From positions 1 to 64,000 of the forward strand of contig NZ_JBHTCO010000014.1 in assembly GCF_042665295.1 (NCBI RefSeq): a stretch of 64,000 nucleotides of DNA, written 5' to 3'. The translations under genes and the position numbers were made by a program. The DNA comes from Scopulibacillus_A cellulosilyticus. GTDB lineage: Bacteria > Bacillota > Bacilli > Bacillales > Sporolactobacillaceae. Positions 17,129 to 26,028 of this stretch are shown here, piece by piece (the first letter of the stretch is position 1; each line of letters opens with the position of its first letter). The notes below the pieces were generated by a model. That model saw only the letters and a list, made by a program, of their open reading frames with translations, made no database searches and was not told the DNA's origin.

Positions 17129-17647
17129 CTACTCTTCTGTAATCTGCCTTTTATATGCCTGCCCTTTTTCGACATATTCACGGCGGATCCTTGCCATGTC
17201 CTGGATATCTGCTTCATTTAAAGGCCGGATGACCTTTGCAGGACGTCCAAAAGCCAGTACATTCGGAGGGATGACTTTTCCTTGAGGAACAAGGCTTCCC
17301 GCACCTATAAATGCCCCTTCTCCAATTTCTGCGCCGTCAAGGATAATAGATCCCATGCCAATCAAACAATTCTTACGTAAAATCGAACTATGAATGGTCA
17401 CCTGATGACCGACTGTCACATCGTCTTCTATGATAAGCGTACGATTAGGGCTTTGGTGCAGCATGCTTAAATCTTGAATGTTAACCCTGTTGCCAATACG
17501 CGTCGGTGCGACATCACCGCGTATAACCGTTCCAAACCAAATGCTCGATTCTTCCCCAATCTTGACATCACCGCTGATAACAGCATCCGGCGCAATAAAT
17601 GCGCTTGTTGAAATTTCAGGGTAAACCCCATTGTATGGTAAGATCAT
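17129..17647 (-). CDS. ytoA: Gamma-carbonic-anhydrase-like protein YtoA
   Basis: A 172-residue left-handed beta-helix protein built from hexapeptide repeats (IGEESS, IGNRVN, IEDDVT, IGMGSI, IGEGAF, IGAGSL). It resembles B. subtilis YtoA and gamma-class carbonic anhydrases. Candidate metal-site histidines occur in LSMLHQS and VGHQVTIHS. Activity is not proven for this subgroup. Ribosome site CAGGAGGTG precedes ATG 17647. Convergent with metK and divergent from ytpA. Confidence 0.85.
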   Translation of the reverse strand: MILPYNGVYPEISTSAFIAPDAVISGDVKIGEESSIWFGTVIRGDVAPTRIGNRVNIQDLSMLHQSPNRTLIIEDDVTVGHQVTIHSSILRKNCLIGMGSIILDGAEIGEGAFIGAGSLVPQGKVIPPNVLAFGRPAKVIRPLNEADIQDMARIRREYVEKGQAYKRQITEE

Positions 17648-17678
17648 ATGTATTCACCTCCTGATAACTTAGTATAAT

Positions 17679-17741
17679 AAAGTAAAGCCTCTATTAATGG
17701 GAGGGTTTTTTCTCCCGCTAACGGTTAGCAGAACAAATCGG
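17679..17741 (+). repeat. Family A fragment
   Basis: AATAAAGTAAAGCC followed by a GGGAG/CTCCC hairpin and CGGTTAGCAGAACAAATCGG. It matches the left end and post-hairpin part of family A and lies upstream of ytpA in the divergent ytoA-ytpA gap. Confidence 0.6.
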
Positions 17742-17786
17742 ATAAAGAAAGTATGAAAAAATTATAACATATAAGGGGTGGCACAA

Positions 17787-18602
17787 GTGTGGGCTTGGGA
17801 AACCAAAAATGTGCCTAAAGGCGTTATCGTCATTGTTCATGGTTCCGGCGAGCATCATGGGCGTTACCAGTGGCTAAGAGATCAATGGCTGAATGCGGGA
17901 TTCCATGTTGTCATGGGGGACTTGCCCGGCCACGGAAAAAGCCCGTCAAAAAAAGGACATATCGAAAGCTTTAATGAATATATTAATTCAATTGAATTTT
18001 GGGTAAAGGACGGAAAAAAGTTTCAGCTGCCATTATTTCTTCTCGGCCACAGCCTGGGCGGATTGTCGATAATAAGAATGTTGCAAGAAAAAAGAATACA
18101 CGTTCAAGGTGTTGTTTTATCTTCGCCTTGCTTAGGGCTTACTTTTCCTTTTCCGGCACTGTTAAAGAAAACAGGATATTTATTAAACGAAATAGCACCG
18201 GAATTATTAATTCCTACCAAAAGATCGGCAGGCAACAAAAAGGCAACCCGTAATGAAGAGGTTTTAAAAAGAGATGCTGAAGACCCTCTTATGCTTACAA
18301 AAATTTCAGCGCGGTGGTATTGGGAATTAGAAACTGCGATGGAAGAAGCTTTTCAAAATATAGATAAATTCCCGGACCTTCCTATGCTTATTTTACAAGC
18401 AGGAGATGATAAAATAGTTAATAAGCATTCAGTTAAAGAATGGTTCGACTCTTTAAATATAAAAAATAAGACCTATAAAGAATGGCCTGGTTTATACCAT
18501 GAAATATTTAATGAACCCGAAAGAAAAACTGTTTTTCAACATGCTTTAACATTTATCGAAAACAATATGTCGTCTGGAGGACTGTTTAGTGAAAATACCT
18601 AA
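17787..18602 (+). CDS. ytpA: Phospholipase/lysophospholipase YtpA
   Basis: A 271-residue alpha/beta hydrolase of the monoglyceride-lipase/lysophospholipase type. Nucleophile elbow GHSLGG (about residues 88-93), oxyanion region VHGSGEHHGRY, acid in LQAGDDKIV, and catalytic His in YHEIFNEPE. It closely follows B. subtilis YtpA, reported to be needed for the phospholipid antibiotic bacilysocin. GTG 17787 gives the MWxW N-terminus seen there and has GGGGTGG upstream; GTG 17778 overlaps that site. It overlaps ytpB by 14 bp, so the two are translationally coupled. Confidence 0.9.
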   Translation: MWAWETKNVPKGVIVIVHGSGEHHGRYQWLRDQWLNAGFHVVMGDLPGHGKSPSKKGHIESFNEYINSIEFWVKDGKKFQLPLFLLGHSLGGLSIIRMLQEKRIHVQGVVLSSPCLGLTFPFPALLKKTGYLLNEIAPELLIPTKRSAGNKKATRNEEVLKRDAEDPLMLTKISARWYWELETAMEEAFQNIDKFPDLPMLILQAGDDKIVNKHSVKEWFDSLNIKNKTYKEWPGLYHEIFNEPERKTVFQHALTFIENNMSSGGLFSENT

Positions 18603-19653
18603 AAAACCTTTTGGAATGATGACACAAATTTATCGAAAAGTTCTTCCAAATGTACATCAGGAATTAGAGAAGTGGAAAGAAAAAGCAATGGCTATACCGG
18701 ATGAAGAGTTGAGAAAGCAAGCCTTGGCAAGTATTCAAACCAAAACTTTTCACTGCGAAGGCGGTTCAATTTACAGCCTTCTTGCTAAAGATGAGTATCA
18801 AAAGGTTATCCGCTTTATTGTTGCTTATCAAACAATCAGTGATTATCTTGATAATCTTTGCGATCGAAGCGTTTCACTTGATCCGGCGGACTTTCGGGCA
18901 TTGCATGAATCAATGCTTGATGCGCTCACTCCAGGTGCAGATCTTAAAGATTATTACCGGTTCCGCAAGATAACATCTGATGACGGCTACTTGGCTGACT
19001 TGGTTAGGACATGCCAAGATTTTTTGAAACATTTGCCGTCTTTAAAAGATATTCAGCCGTCTCTCCATGAATTGGCAGGTTTTTATTGTGATCTCCAAGT
19101 ACATAAGCATGTTAAGCAGGATCAGCGGGTGCCAAGGCTGCAAGAGTGGTTTCGCCGGTATCAAGAAAAATTGCCGGAAATGAGCTGGTATGAATTTTCT
19201 GCCTGCTCCGGGTCAACGCTTGGAATCTTTTGTATCGTTTCATATGCAGCTGGTCAACATCATATGAAAGACTTGGCCATTCAGCTGAAAGAAGGATATT
19301 TCCCCTGGGTGCAGGGATTGCATATTTTATTAGACTATTTTATAGACCAAGAAGAAGACAAACAGGGCGGCGATTTAAATTTTTGTTTTTATTATGAAAG
19401 CGAAGAAATGATGATGGACAGATTCAATCATTTTATTGAACAAGCTGATGAAAGCATCTCAAATCTTCCCGATGTTAATTTCCACAAGATGGTTAACAGA
19501 GGGTTATTAGGTATTTATTTAGCTGACAAAAAAGTAGCCAAACAGCAGCAAGTTCGCATCCTGGCAAGGAAGATTATGAAAAAGGCCGGCGGTGCCGGAA
19601 TGTTCTTTTTTATTAACGGCTGGCTATATCGCCGTTTTAAGCCAAGTGTATAA
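18589..19653 (+). CDS. ytpB: Tetraprenyl-beta-curcumene synthase YtpB
   Basis: A 354-residue large-type terpene synthase (DUF2600). In B. subtilis it cyclises heptaprenyl diphosphate to tetraprenyl-beta-curcumene, the precursor of C35 sesquarterpenes such as the sporulenes of the spore. The acidic metal-binding motif DYLDNLCDR lies near residues 85-93. GTG 18589 has CTGGAGGA upstream and lies inside the end of ytpA. No sqhC cyclase is seen in this window. Confidence 0.92.
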   Translation: MKIPKKPFGMMTQIYRKVLPNVHQELEKWKEKAMAIPDEELRKQALASIQTKTFHCEGGSIYSLLAKDEYQKVIRFIVAYQTISDYLDNLCDRSVSLDPADFRALHESMLDALTPGADLKDYYRFRKITSDDGYLADLVRTCQDFLKHLPSLKDIQPSLHELAGFYCDLQVHKHVKQDQRVPRLQEWFRRYQEKLPEMSWYEFSACSGSTLGIFCIVSYAAGQHHMKDLAIQLKEGYFPWVQGLHILLDYFIDQEEDKQGGDLNFCFYYESEEMMMDRFNHFIEQADESISNLPDVNFHKMVNRGLLGIYLADKKVAKQQQVRILARKIMKKAGGAGMFFFINGWLYRRFKPSV

Positions 19654-19676
19654 CTTGTTTTACTAAATGATATGAG

Positions 19677-19710
19677 AAAAGGCTTCTTTCTTAACAGGGG
19701 GAGGCCTTTT
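19677..19710 (+). terminator. Terminator after ytpAB
   Basis: AAAAGGC (19677-19683) pairs with GCCTTTT (19704-19710), with partial pairing inside and further Ts after. 19711-19830 holds only the region upstream of the next gene. Confidence 0.7.
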
Positions 19711-19830
19711 TACTTTTTTCGTCTATACAAATCTTGTATTCTATGATAGGATATTTTGGTTACAAACGGCCCCGGCTTTTGTGAGAGTCAAAAGTCAATG
19801 TTGATAAAAATTAATATGAGGTGATAGTGT

Positions 19831-21282
19831 TTGAACTTTGCGGCAATTAAACAAGAATGGTTTTCGAATGTCAGAGCAGACTTTTTATCAGGATTAACAG
19901 TTGCTTTTGCACTTATCCCGGAAGCTATCGGCTTCTCTATTATTGCCGGTGTCGATCCTATGGTAGGGCTTTATGCATCTGTTTGTATTGCCATTGTGAT
20001 TGCCTTTACGGGAGGACGTCCGGCGATGCTTTCAGCAGCAACCGGTTCAACGGCCGTCCTGATGGTCTCACTGGTCCATGATCACGGAGTGGAGTATTTA
20101 TTTGCAGCCACGATCTTAACAGGGATTATTCAAATTGTGTTTGGGGTACTGAAAATTGGACGCCTGCTTTCATTCCTGCCACAAACCGTTTTGACCGGTT
20201 TTGTAAATGCATTGGCCATTATCATTTTTATGGCACAGCTCCCTCAATTCGTTCATGCTAATTGGATGATGTATGCGATGTTAGCTGGTACATTGGCTAT
20301 CGTTTATTTGTTTCCTTATGTCACAAAGGCTGTTCCATCTGCATTAGTCGCCATTATAGTTATGACCATTATTAGTTTTGCCTTTAAGTTTGATTTAAAA
20401 ACCGTAGGAGATATGGGCCATCTTAGCAACGCCCTTCCAGTCTTTCATATTCCATCTGTTCCCTTATCATTAAATACCCTTTTTATCGTATTTCCTACTT
20501 CCTTAGCGATTGCAATTGTCGGGCTGACCGAATCATTGGTCACAGCTACAATCGTTGATGAAATGACGGAAACGCCATCGAATAAAAACCGTGAAGCAAG
20601 GGGCCAAGGCATTGCGAATATTGTCTCCGGATTATTTGGCGGCATGGCAGGATGCGGTATGATTGGGCAATCGGTTATTAATGTAATGTCCGGGGGAAGA
20701 AAACGGCTGTCAACCTTAGTAGCGGGTGTATTCCTATTAATCCTTATTATTCTATTAGGGAATGTTGTAAAGCAAGTGCCAATGGCGGCATTAGTAGGGG
20801 TAATGATTACTGTTTCTGTCGGTACTTTTGATTGGCACTCTGTTCGGCATTTAAATAGATACCCGTTATCGGAAGCGATGATAATGATTTTAACTGTCGC
20901 AGTCGTTGTTTATACAAAGAATTTAGCAATAGGTGTTGTGTTAGGTGTCGCTTTATGTGCGATTGTATTTGGCTGGAAAATGGCTCATATTAAGATTTCT
21001 TCTAAAACCGAAGGAAATAAGAAAACTTATATCCTTTCTGGGCAAATGTTTTTTGGAACGTCAAGCCGCTTTATATCAGAATTTGATTATGAACAAGACC
21101 CTGATGATATAGAAATTGATTTTACCCATTCTCATATTTGGGACCATTCCAGTGTAACAGCCATTGCAAAAGTGGTCAAAAAGTATAAAGGTAATCATAA
21201 AAAAGTGACGCTAATAGGACTTAATGAAGAAAGCACTAAAATCATTAAACGGGCAGGGCTGGATTCAGCCGGCAGTTATTAA
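19831..21282 (+). CDS. SulP-family anion transporter with STAS domain
   Basis: A 483-residue membrane protein. Residues about 1-390 form the SulP/SLC26 transporter core (signature DFLSGLTVAFALIPEAIGFS, then AATGSTAVLMVSLV). About 395-483 form a cytoplasmic STAS domain. Family members exchange or symport sulfate, bicarbonate or other anions; a Na+/bicarbonate (BicA-like) or sulfate role cannot be separated from sequence. TTG 19831 has AGGTGAT 8 bases upstream. Monocistronic, closed by the terminator at 21294. Confidence 0.88.
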   Translation: MNFAAIKQEWFSNVRADFLSGLTVAFALIPEAIGFSIIAGVDPMVGLYASVCIAIVIAFTGGRPAMLSAATGSTAVLMVSLVHDHGVEYLFAATILTGIIQIVFGVLKIGRLLSFLPQTVLTGFVNALAIIIFMAQLPQFVHANWMMYAMLAGTLAIVYLFPYVTKAVPSALVAIIVMTIISFAFKFDLKTVGDMGHLSNALPVFHIPSVPLSLNTLFIVFPTSLAIAIVGLTESLVTATIVDEMTETPSNKNREARGQGIANIVSGLFGGMAGCGMIGQSVINVMSGGRKRLSTLVAGVFLLILIILLGNVVKQVPMAALVGVMITVSVGTFDWHSVRHLNRYPLSEAMIMILTVAVVVYTKNLAIGVVLGVALCAIVFGWKMAHIKISSKTEGNKKTYILSGQMFFGTSSRFISEFDYEQDPDDIEIDFTHSHIWDHSSVTAIAKVVKKYKGNHKKVTLIGLNEESTKIIKRAGLDSAGSY

Positions 21283-21293
21283 GTAAGTTTCAT

Positions 21294-21332
21294 AGGAAAT
21301 CTAACATTGGAACAATCCAACTTAGATTTCCT
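21294..21332. terminator. Terminator between SulP gene and small convergent gene
   Basis: AGGAAATCTAA (21294-21304) pairs with TTAGATTTCCT (21322-21332), with extra TTGG/CCAA pairing inside and T5 after. Confidence 0.85.
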
Positions 21333-21339
21333 TTTTATT

Positions 21340-21510
21340 TTAAAAAAAATGGAAAAAGGATGAAAAGGCAGCTCTGCAGCCTTTAAAAAAACGGTCAATG
21401 TGATCAGGTTTCTTCTTTAAATACTCTTCTTTTAACTCTTTCAAAACGTCTTCTCTCTGCTGGGATAATAGTTCATATGCTTTACGGCGGTACTGATAAT
21501 CCATCATCAT
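21340..21510 (-). CDS. Small basic hypothetical protein, 56 residues
   Basis: An ORF with three in-frame ATGs (21510, 21507, 21504) and GGGAG upstream. It encodes MMMDYQYRRKAYELLSQQRE followed by a Lys/Glu-rich helix and a Phe-rich end (...FSSFFHFF). The composition (amphipathic, charged helix) and the ribosome site suggest a real gene; the 3' end abuts a shared terminator. I do not recognise a family. Confidence 0.55.
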   Translation of the reverse strand: MMMDYQYRRKAYELLSQQREDVLKELKEEYLKKKPDHIDRFFKGCRAAFSSFFHFF

Positions 21511-21776
21511 ATTCCATCTCCCTTGTCATAATTGAAAACGCTCTCTAAAGTAAAAATAACATAATTGAATCTCGTTTTACAGTGTAATAAAATGTTTTTT
21601 CTAAAAACAGGAAGTTAAATGATTCATATTATTCCCTAAAAAGAAGAAAGGTACACCTTTTATTCATATTCGTTAATTAAGTAAAACTATGTTGTTAATT
21701 TTTCTTAAATCCATTTATAATTTCCCGCCAGTTTAAGCATCATAATCCATGTATAGAAACAAGGAGGCATCAAGTA

Positions 21777-23165
21777 ATGGAGAAACAAGGGCAACACGGA
21801 AATAATAAAAGAAATGTCATTCTTCCGTTTTTAGCTGCTGTCGGGACAGGAGCGGCGACATATTATACCCTTCGAAACAGAAAAAATAATGGGCAAGGAT
21901 CAATAGACTTGAATAGCCCAATTCCTGTTGATGAAAGCTTAGATAATACCATTGCTGTGTTGTGTGAAGGTTATCGGTTTATTCAAAATAGATGCCAACG
22001 TTTTCAGTCTGACATTTTTCGAACACGTTTGCTAGGCCAAAAAGTGATTTGCATGAGCGGAGAGGAAGCTGCAAAGGTGTTTTATGATAATGAACGATTT
22101 CAGAGAAAGGGAGCAGCACCGAAACGAGTACAAAAAACGTTGTTTGGGGAAAATGGTGTGCAGACAATGGATGGTGCCGCGCATAAACACCGTAAGCTTT
22201 TGTTTATGTCGCTAATGACTCCTGAACGGCTAAAAGTTCTTTCAGATCTTACCCGGGAACAATGGCAGGCCAGTATCGGCAGATGGGAAAGGAAGGAGAA
22301 GATAGTCCTTTTCGATGAAGTGCAGGAAATCCTATGCCGTGTTGCTTGTCAGTGGGCTGGTGTTCCGTTATTGGAATCAGAAGTGAAGCAGAGGGCAAAC
22401 GATTTTGGGACAATGGTTGATGCATTTGGAGCCATAGGACCGAGATACTGGAGCGGGAAATCGGCACGCCAAAGAGCGGAAAAATGGATCAGAGAGATCA
22501 TTGATCAAATCCGTTCCTTCAAGCTGCACCCTCCTGAAGATACAGCAGCTTATGCAATGGCCTGGCACCAAAATCAATACGGAAAACTTTTAGACACACA
22601 AATGGCAGCCGTCGAACTGATAAATATATTAAGACCGATTGTTGCAATTGCAACATATATTACATTTGGTGCACTGGCTTTACATGAGCATCCCGAATGC
22701 CGGGAGAAGTTGCTGGCCAATAAAGACAACTATATTCAAATGTTTGTCCAGGAAATTCGCCGTTTTTATCCTTTTGGCCCTTTTTTAGGTGCACGGGTAC
22801 GTCATGACTTTACCTGGAAACAGTGTCATTTCAAAAAAGGAACATTGGTATTACTTGATATGTATGGTATCAATCATGATCCGCGCTTATGGGAAAAGCC
22901 TAATGAATTCCGGCCTGAACGGTTTAGCAATTGGGAAGGGAGTCTGTTTGATTTTGTTCCCCAGGGAGGCGGCGACTATTACAAAGGACATCGATGTGCG
23001 GGAGAGTGGGTGACTGTTGAAGTGATGAAGACAAGCTTTGACTTTCTGATAAAACATATAGAGTATGAAGTGCCTGATCAGGATTTAAGATTCAGTATGG
23101 TGAGAATGCCTACCCTGCCTAAAAGCAGGTTTGTGATGGATAAGATAAGGAGAAGGTCTTTCTGA
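21777..23165 (+). CDS. CYP152-type fatty acid peroxygenase P450 with N-terminal extension
   Basis: A 462-residue cytochrome P450. From residue 45 on it follows B. subtilis P450-BSbeta (CypC/YbdT), an H2O2-dependent fatty acid hydroxylase, with a constant offset of 44. Axial Cys407 lies in GHRCAGEW (Cys363 there), and Arg286-Pro287 in NILRPIVA (Arg242-Pro243) binds the fatty acid carboxylate. PQGGGD is also present. The first 44 residues are extra: GNNKRN, then a hydrophobic Gly/Ala stretch and YYTLRN. They match the start of the small protein at 23411 in 22 of 27 positions. ATG 21777 has AAGGAGG 10 bases upstream. Confidence 0.92.
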   Translation: MEKQGQHGNNKRNVILPFLAAVGTGAATYYTLRNRKNNGQGSIDLNSPIPVDESLDNTIAVLCEGYRFIQNRCQRFQSDIFRTRLLGQKVICMSGEEAAKVFYDNERFQRKGAAPKRVQKTLFGENGVQTMDGAAHKHRKLLFMSLMTPERLKVLSDLTREQWQASIGRWERKEKIVLFDEVQEILCRVACQWAGVPLLESEVKQRANDFGTMVDAFGAIGPRYWSGKSARQRAEKWIREIIDQIRSFKLHPPEDTAAYAMAWHQNQYGKLLDTQMAAVELINILRPIVAIATYITFGALALHEHPECREKLLANKDNYIQMFVQEIRRFYPFGPFLGARVRHDFTWKQCHFKKGTLVLLDMYGINHDPRLWEKPNEFRPERFSNWEGSLFDFVPQGGGDYYKGHRCAGEWVTVEVMKTSFDFLIKHIEYEVPDQDLRFSMVRMPTLPKSRFVMDKIRRRSF

Positions 23166-23216
23166 AAAGCAAGGTAAGGCGGTAATATTGCTTGAGAATA
23201 AATAAATCATACTTGA

Positions 23217-23238
23217 AATCCCCATCTGTATGGGGATT
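23217..23238 (+). terminator. Hairpin after the P450 gene
   Basis: AATCCCCAT (23217-23225) and ATGGGGATT (23230-23238), loop CTGT. The T-run is weak. Confidence 0.5.
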
Positions 23239-23352
23239 ATATCATGAATATAATTAAATATAATTGGTCATTTTAAAATAACTTGAGCAGCGGAAATTTT
23301 ATCTTGGATGTGTTTTTTAAGGAGACTCTAAGAAAAATTAACTAAATGAAAA

Positions 23353-23386
23353 AAGCACAGGGGCAAATTAAATTGCCGCCGTGCTT
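23353..23386 (-). terminator. Terminator of the small Gln-rich gene
   Basis: On the minus strand AAGCAC...GGCAA pairs with TTGCC...GTGCTT, followed by TTTTT; it lies just 3' of the stop at 23411. Confidence 0.75.
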
Positions 23387-23410
23387 AATAAAAACTTTAT
23401 AGGATTTGTC

Positions 23411-23611
23411 TTAAGAATACTGGTTTTGTTGATTTTTTTGTTGATTAGCAGCACCTGAGAACTGTTGCATTGATTGCCCAATTTGTTGCATTGACTGCTG
23501 GTTTGCATTTTGGCTATTTCGTAAAGTGTAATAAGTTGCTGCACCAGTACCAATAGCGGCTAATAAAGGAAGCGCAACATTTCCTATGTTATTTCCTTGT
23601 TGTTGTGTCAT
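23411..23611 (-). CDS. Small protein sharing the P450 N-terminal segment
   Basis: A 66-residue protein. Residues 6-32 (GNNIGNVALPLLAAIGTGAA then TYYTLRN) match residues 8-34 of the neighbouring P450 at 22 of 27 positions. The rest is Gln/Asn-rich (NANQQSMQQIGQSMQQF). ATG 23611 is used: AAAGGAG lies 11 bases upstream, while the longer frame starts within it. The hydrophobic Gly/Ala helix is reminiscent of the short YrzQ-type membrane or spore proteins. Function unknown; a membrane anchor or spore-layer targeting segment is inferred. Confidence 0.65.
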   Translation of the reverse strand: MTQQQGNNIGNVALPLLAAIGTGAATYYTLRNSQNANQQSMQQIGQSMQQFSGAANQQKNQQNQYS

Positions 23612-23776
23612 TTTTAAAAACACTCCTTTCTAAAGGTACCTGATTATTTTAGCTCATTTAATTAAAAATATGAGAAGGCTTTTAAGGTGTTTTTTGTAAA
23701 TTTAGCGGTAATACATATTTTTTCTTAATAATCCTATCCTATATACGTAAGTTATTAGGAAAAGAGGGATTAAACA

Positions 23777-25120
23777 ATGAGTGAATTATCAGAAGAAATG
23801 ATTGAAAAATATACACAAAGTCTTAATGAAACGCCAATAAATAAAGTGTTAAAAGATGCCATTATGACCAATGGGATTAATGGCGCAGCGCTGGATAATA
23901 ATTCAATTGTAGCGATGAATCCGGTCTTCTCAGAAGAAATTGAAACAGGTGAAGTAGCCAATCAAAAGAAAAGCGGAAGATGCTGGATTTTCGCAGCGCT
24001 TAATACTTTTCGCCATAAAATAAGTGAGCGTTTTAATATTAAAGAGGACTTTGAGTTATCTCAAAATTACATGATGTTCTGGGATAAACTTGAAAAGTCT
24101 AATTACTTTTTAGACAGCATTATAAAAACACTGGAGGAACCATTGGATGGAAGGCTTCTTTCTTGGCTTTTAACTCACCCGCAGCAAGACGGCGGTCAAT
24201 GGGATATGCTGGTTGCTCTTGTTGATAAATACGGGGTTGTCCCAAAACAGGTGATGCCGGAAACATATCAAAGCAGCCAATCAAAAGAACTAAATTCAAT
24301 TTTAGATGCTAAGTTACGGCAATGTGCTCGTGATTTAAGACAATCATATGAAAAAGAGGGTAAATCCAAAAAAGAATTAGAAGATGCCAAAATTAACATG
24401 CTAGACGACATTTACACTATATTAGCGTTTGCGTTAGGTGAACCGCCAAAAACATTTGATTTTGAGTATAGAGATAAAGAAGGTGATTTTCACAGTGATG
24501 AAAATTTATCGCCTCAAGGGTTTTTCAAGAAATACGTTGAGAAAAATTTAGATGATTATGTCAGCATTATCAATGCCCCGACAAAGGATAAGCCTTACAA
24601 CAAAACTTATACGGTAAAATTCCTTGGAAATGTCGTCAACGGAAGACAAATTAAATATCTTAATGTCGATATGAAAACGCTTAAAGCGCTGGCTTTGGAA
24701 CAAATCAAGGACGGCGAAACTGTTTGGTTTGGTTGTGATGTTTCAAGATATTCTGATCGTAAGATAGGCATATTAGATCCGGATCTCTATGATTACGAAG
24801 CAGCCTTCAGCACCCATTTCAATCTTACCAAAGCTGAACGATTGGACTATAAAGAAAGTATGTTAACACATGCTATGGTGCTGACTGGAGTAAATCTTTT
24901 AGACGGTGAACCTGACCGGTGGAAAGTGGAAAACAGCTGGGGTGAAGATGTTGGGCATAAAGGCTATTTTGTAATGAGCGATAATTGGATGGATGAATAT
25001 ACTTATCAAATTGTTATAAATAAAAAATACCTGTCCGGGGATTTATTAAAAGCCTGGGAGCAAGAACCGATTGAACTTGATCCTTGGGATCCGATGGGGT
25101 CACTGGCCTTAACTAAGTAA
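23777..25120 (+). CDS. pepC: Aminopeptidase C (bleomycin hydrolase family C1)
   Basis: A 447-residue cytosolic papain-fold peptidase that trims peptides from the N-terminus. The catalytic residues are Cys69 in KSGRCWIF, His365 in THAMVL and Asn386 in VENSWGE. The length and the preceding QNYMMFWDKLEKSNYFL are typical of PepC/BlmH hexamers. ATG 23777 has AGAGGGAT upstream. Followed by a hairpin and terminator before urease. Confidence 0.95.
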   Translation: MSELSEEMIEKYTQSLNETPINKVLKDAIMTNGINGAALDNNSIVAMNPVFSEEIETGEVANQKKSGRCWIFAALNTFRHKISERFNIKEDFELSQNYMMFWDKLEKSNYFLDSIIKTLEEPLDGRLLSWLLTHPQQDGGQWDMLVALVDKYGVVPKQVMPETYQSSQSKELNSILDAKLRQCARDLRQSYEKEGKSKKELEDAKINMLDDIYTILAFALGEPPKTFDFEYRDKEGDFHSDENLSPQGFFKKYVEKNLDDYVSIINAPTKDKPYNKTYTVKFLGNVVNGRQIKYLNVDMKTLKALALEQIKDGETVWFGCDVSRYSDRKIGILDPDLYDYEAAFSTHFNLTKAERLDYKESMLTHAMVLTGVNLLDGEPDRWKVENSWGEDVGHKGYFVMSDNWMDEYTYQIVINKKYLSGDLLKAWEQEPIELDPWDPMGSLALTK

Positions 25121-25156
25121 ACGGCAAAGTACCGTGAAATATTTTAAATCAATTGT

Positions 25157-25224
25157 CACTATAGGTTGCTATAGTGTTACATAAAAAAATAAACAGCTTC
25201 CCTTTTACCAGAGGAAAGCTGTTT
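25157..25224 (+). terminator. Hairpin and terminator between pepC and urease
   Basis: First, CACTATAG-GTTG-CTATAGTG (25157-25176). Then AAACAGCTT (25191-25199) pairs with AAGCTGTTT (25216-25224), followed by further Ts. 25225-25348 must contain the urease promoter, but I see no clear hexamers. Confidence 0.8.
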
Positions 25225-25348
25225 TTTGTTTTTGGAATTTTTATGGGTACAGGCATACAAGTTACATTATGAAATAGATATAGAGTAGATATGCGTTAAC
25301 AAGCTTATTAAGGATGAACTTTAAGATCATTAAGCAGGAGGGTATATT

Positions 25349-25654
25349 ATGAAACTTACAGCCCGTGAACAGCAAAAGTTATTAGTAGTTGTTGCCAATG
25401 ATCTGGCAAGGAGGCGTCAAAAACGCGGCTTAAAACTTAATTTTCCGGAAGCAGTGGCGATTATTACTTATGAAATTATGGAGGGGGCACGCGATGGGAA
25501 ATCGGTTCCTGAATTGATGAGGGAAGGTGCAAAAATATTGTCGCGAGAGGATGTTATGGAAGGTGTTCCGGAAATGATCGAGCATTGGATTCAAGTAGAG
25601 GCAACATTTCCGGATGGTACGAAGCTCGTTTCGGTTCAAGACCCGATAAAATAA
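25349..25654 (+). CDS. ureA: Urease gamma subunit
   Basis: A 101-residue small structural subunit of urease, which hydrolyses urea to ammonia and carbamate. Typical blocks: LTAREQQKLLVVVANDLARR, GLKLNFPEAVAII and VPEMIEHWIQVEATFPDGT. Strong GCAGGAGGG site before ATG 25349. First gene of ureABCEFGD. Separate A and B subunits are the usual bacterial three-subunit form. Confidence 0.97.
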   Translation: MKLTAREQQKLLVVVANDLARRRQKRGLKLNFPEAVAIITYEIMEGARDGKSVPELMREGAKILSREDVMEGVPEMIEHWIQVEATFPDGTKLVSVQDPIK

Positions 25655-25708
25655 GAATTACATTACAAAGTTAAAGAAGTCGAAAGTGATTAAAGAGGGG
25701 GGAATGAT

Positions 25709-26026
25709 TTGAAACCAGGAGAGATTATCTATGGTGAAGGAGAAATTATCTGTAATGCAAATAGGCATGCCATTACCCTTAAAGTCACTAACCCTGGGGA
25801 TCGGCCCGTTCAGATAGGATCACACTTTCATTTTTATGAAGTCAATTCTGTTATGCAATTTGACCGCAACAGAGCCTATGGTATGCGTCTAGATATCCCT
25901 TCAGGCACGTCGGCCCGCTTTGAACCGGGCGATACAAAGGAAGTGCATTTAGTTGCTCTTGGCGGAAAACGATGTGTTTATGGCCTGAATAACTTAACAA
26001 ATGCGTGCATAGATGGGGGTCAGTAA
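25709..26026 (+). CDS. ureB: Urease beta subunit
   Basis: A 105-residue subunit with the family opening KPGEIIYGEGEI, then NPGDRPVQIGSHFHFYEVN and LDIPSGTSARFEPGDTKEV. TTG 25709 follows GAGGGGGGAA, a strong ribosome site that compensates for the TTG. It ends two bases before the ureC start. Confidence 0.96.
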   Translation: MKPGEIIYGEGEIICNANRHAITLKVTNPGDRPVQIGSHFHFYEVNSVMQFDRNRAYGMRLDIPSGTSARFEPGDTKEVHLVALGGKRCVYGLNNLTNACIDGGQ

Positions 26027-26028
26027 CA

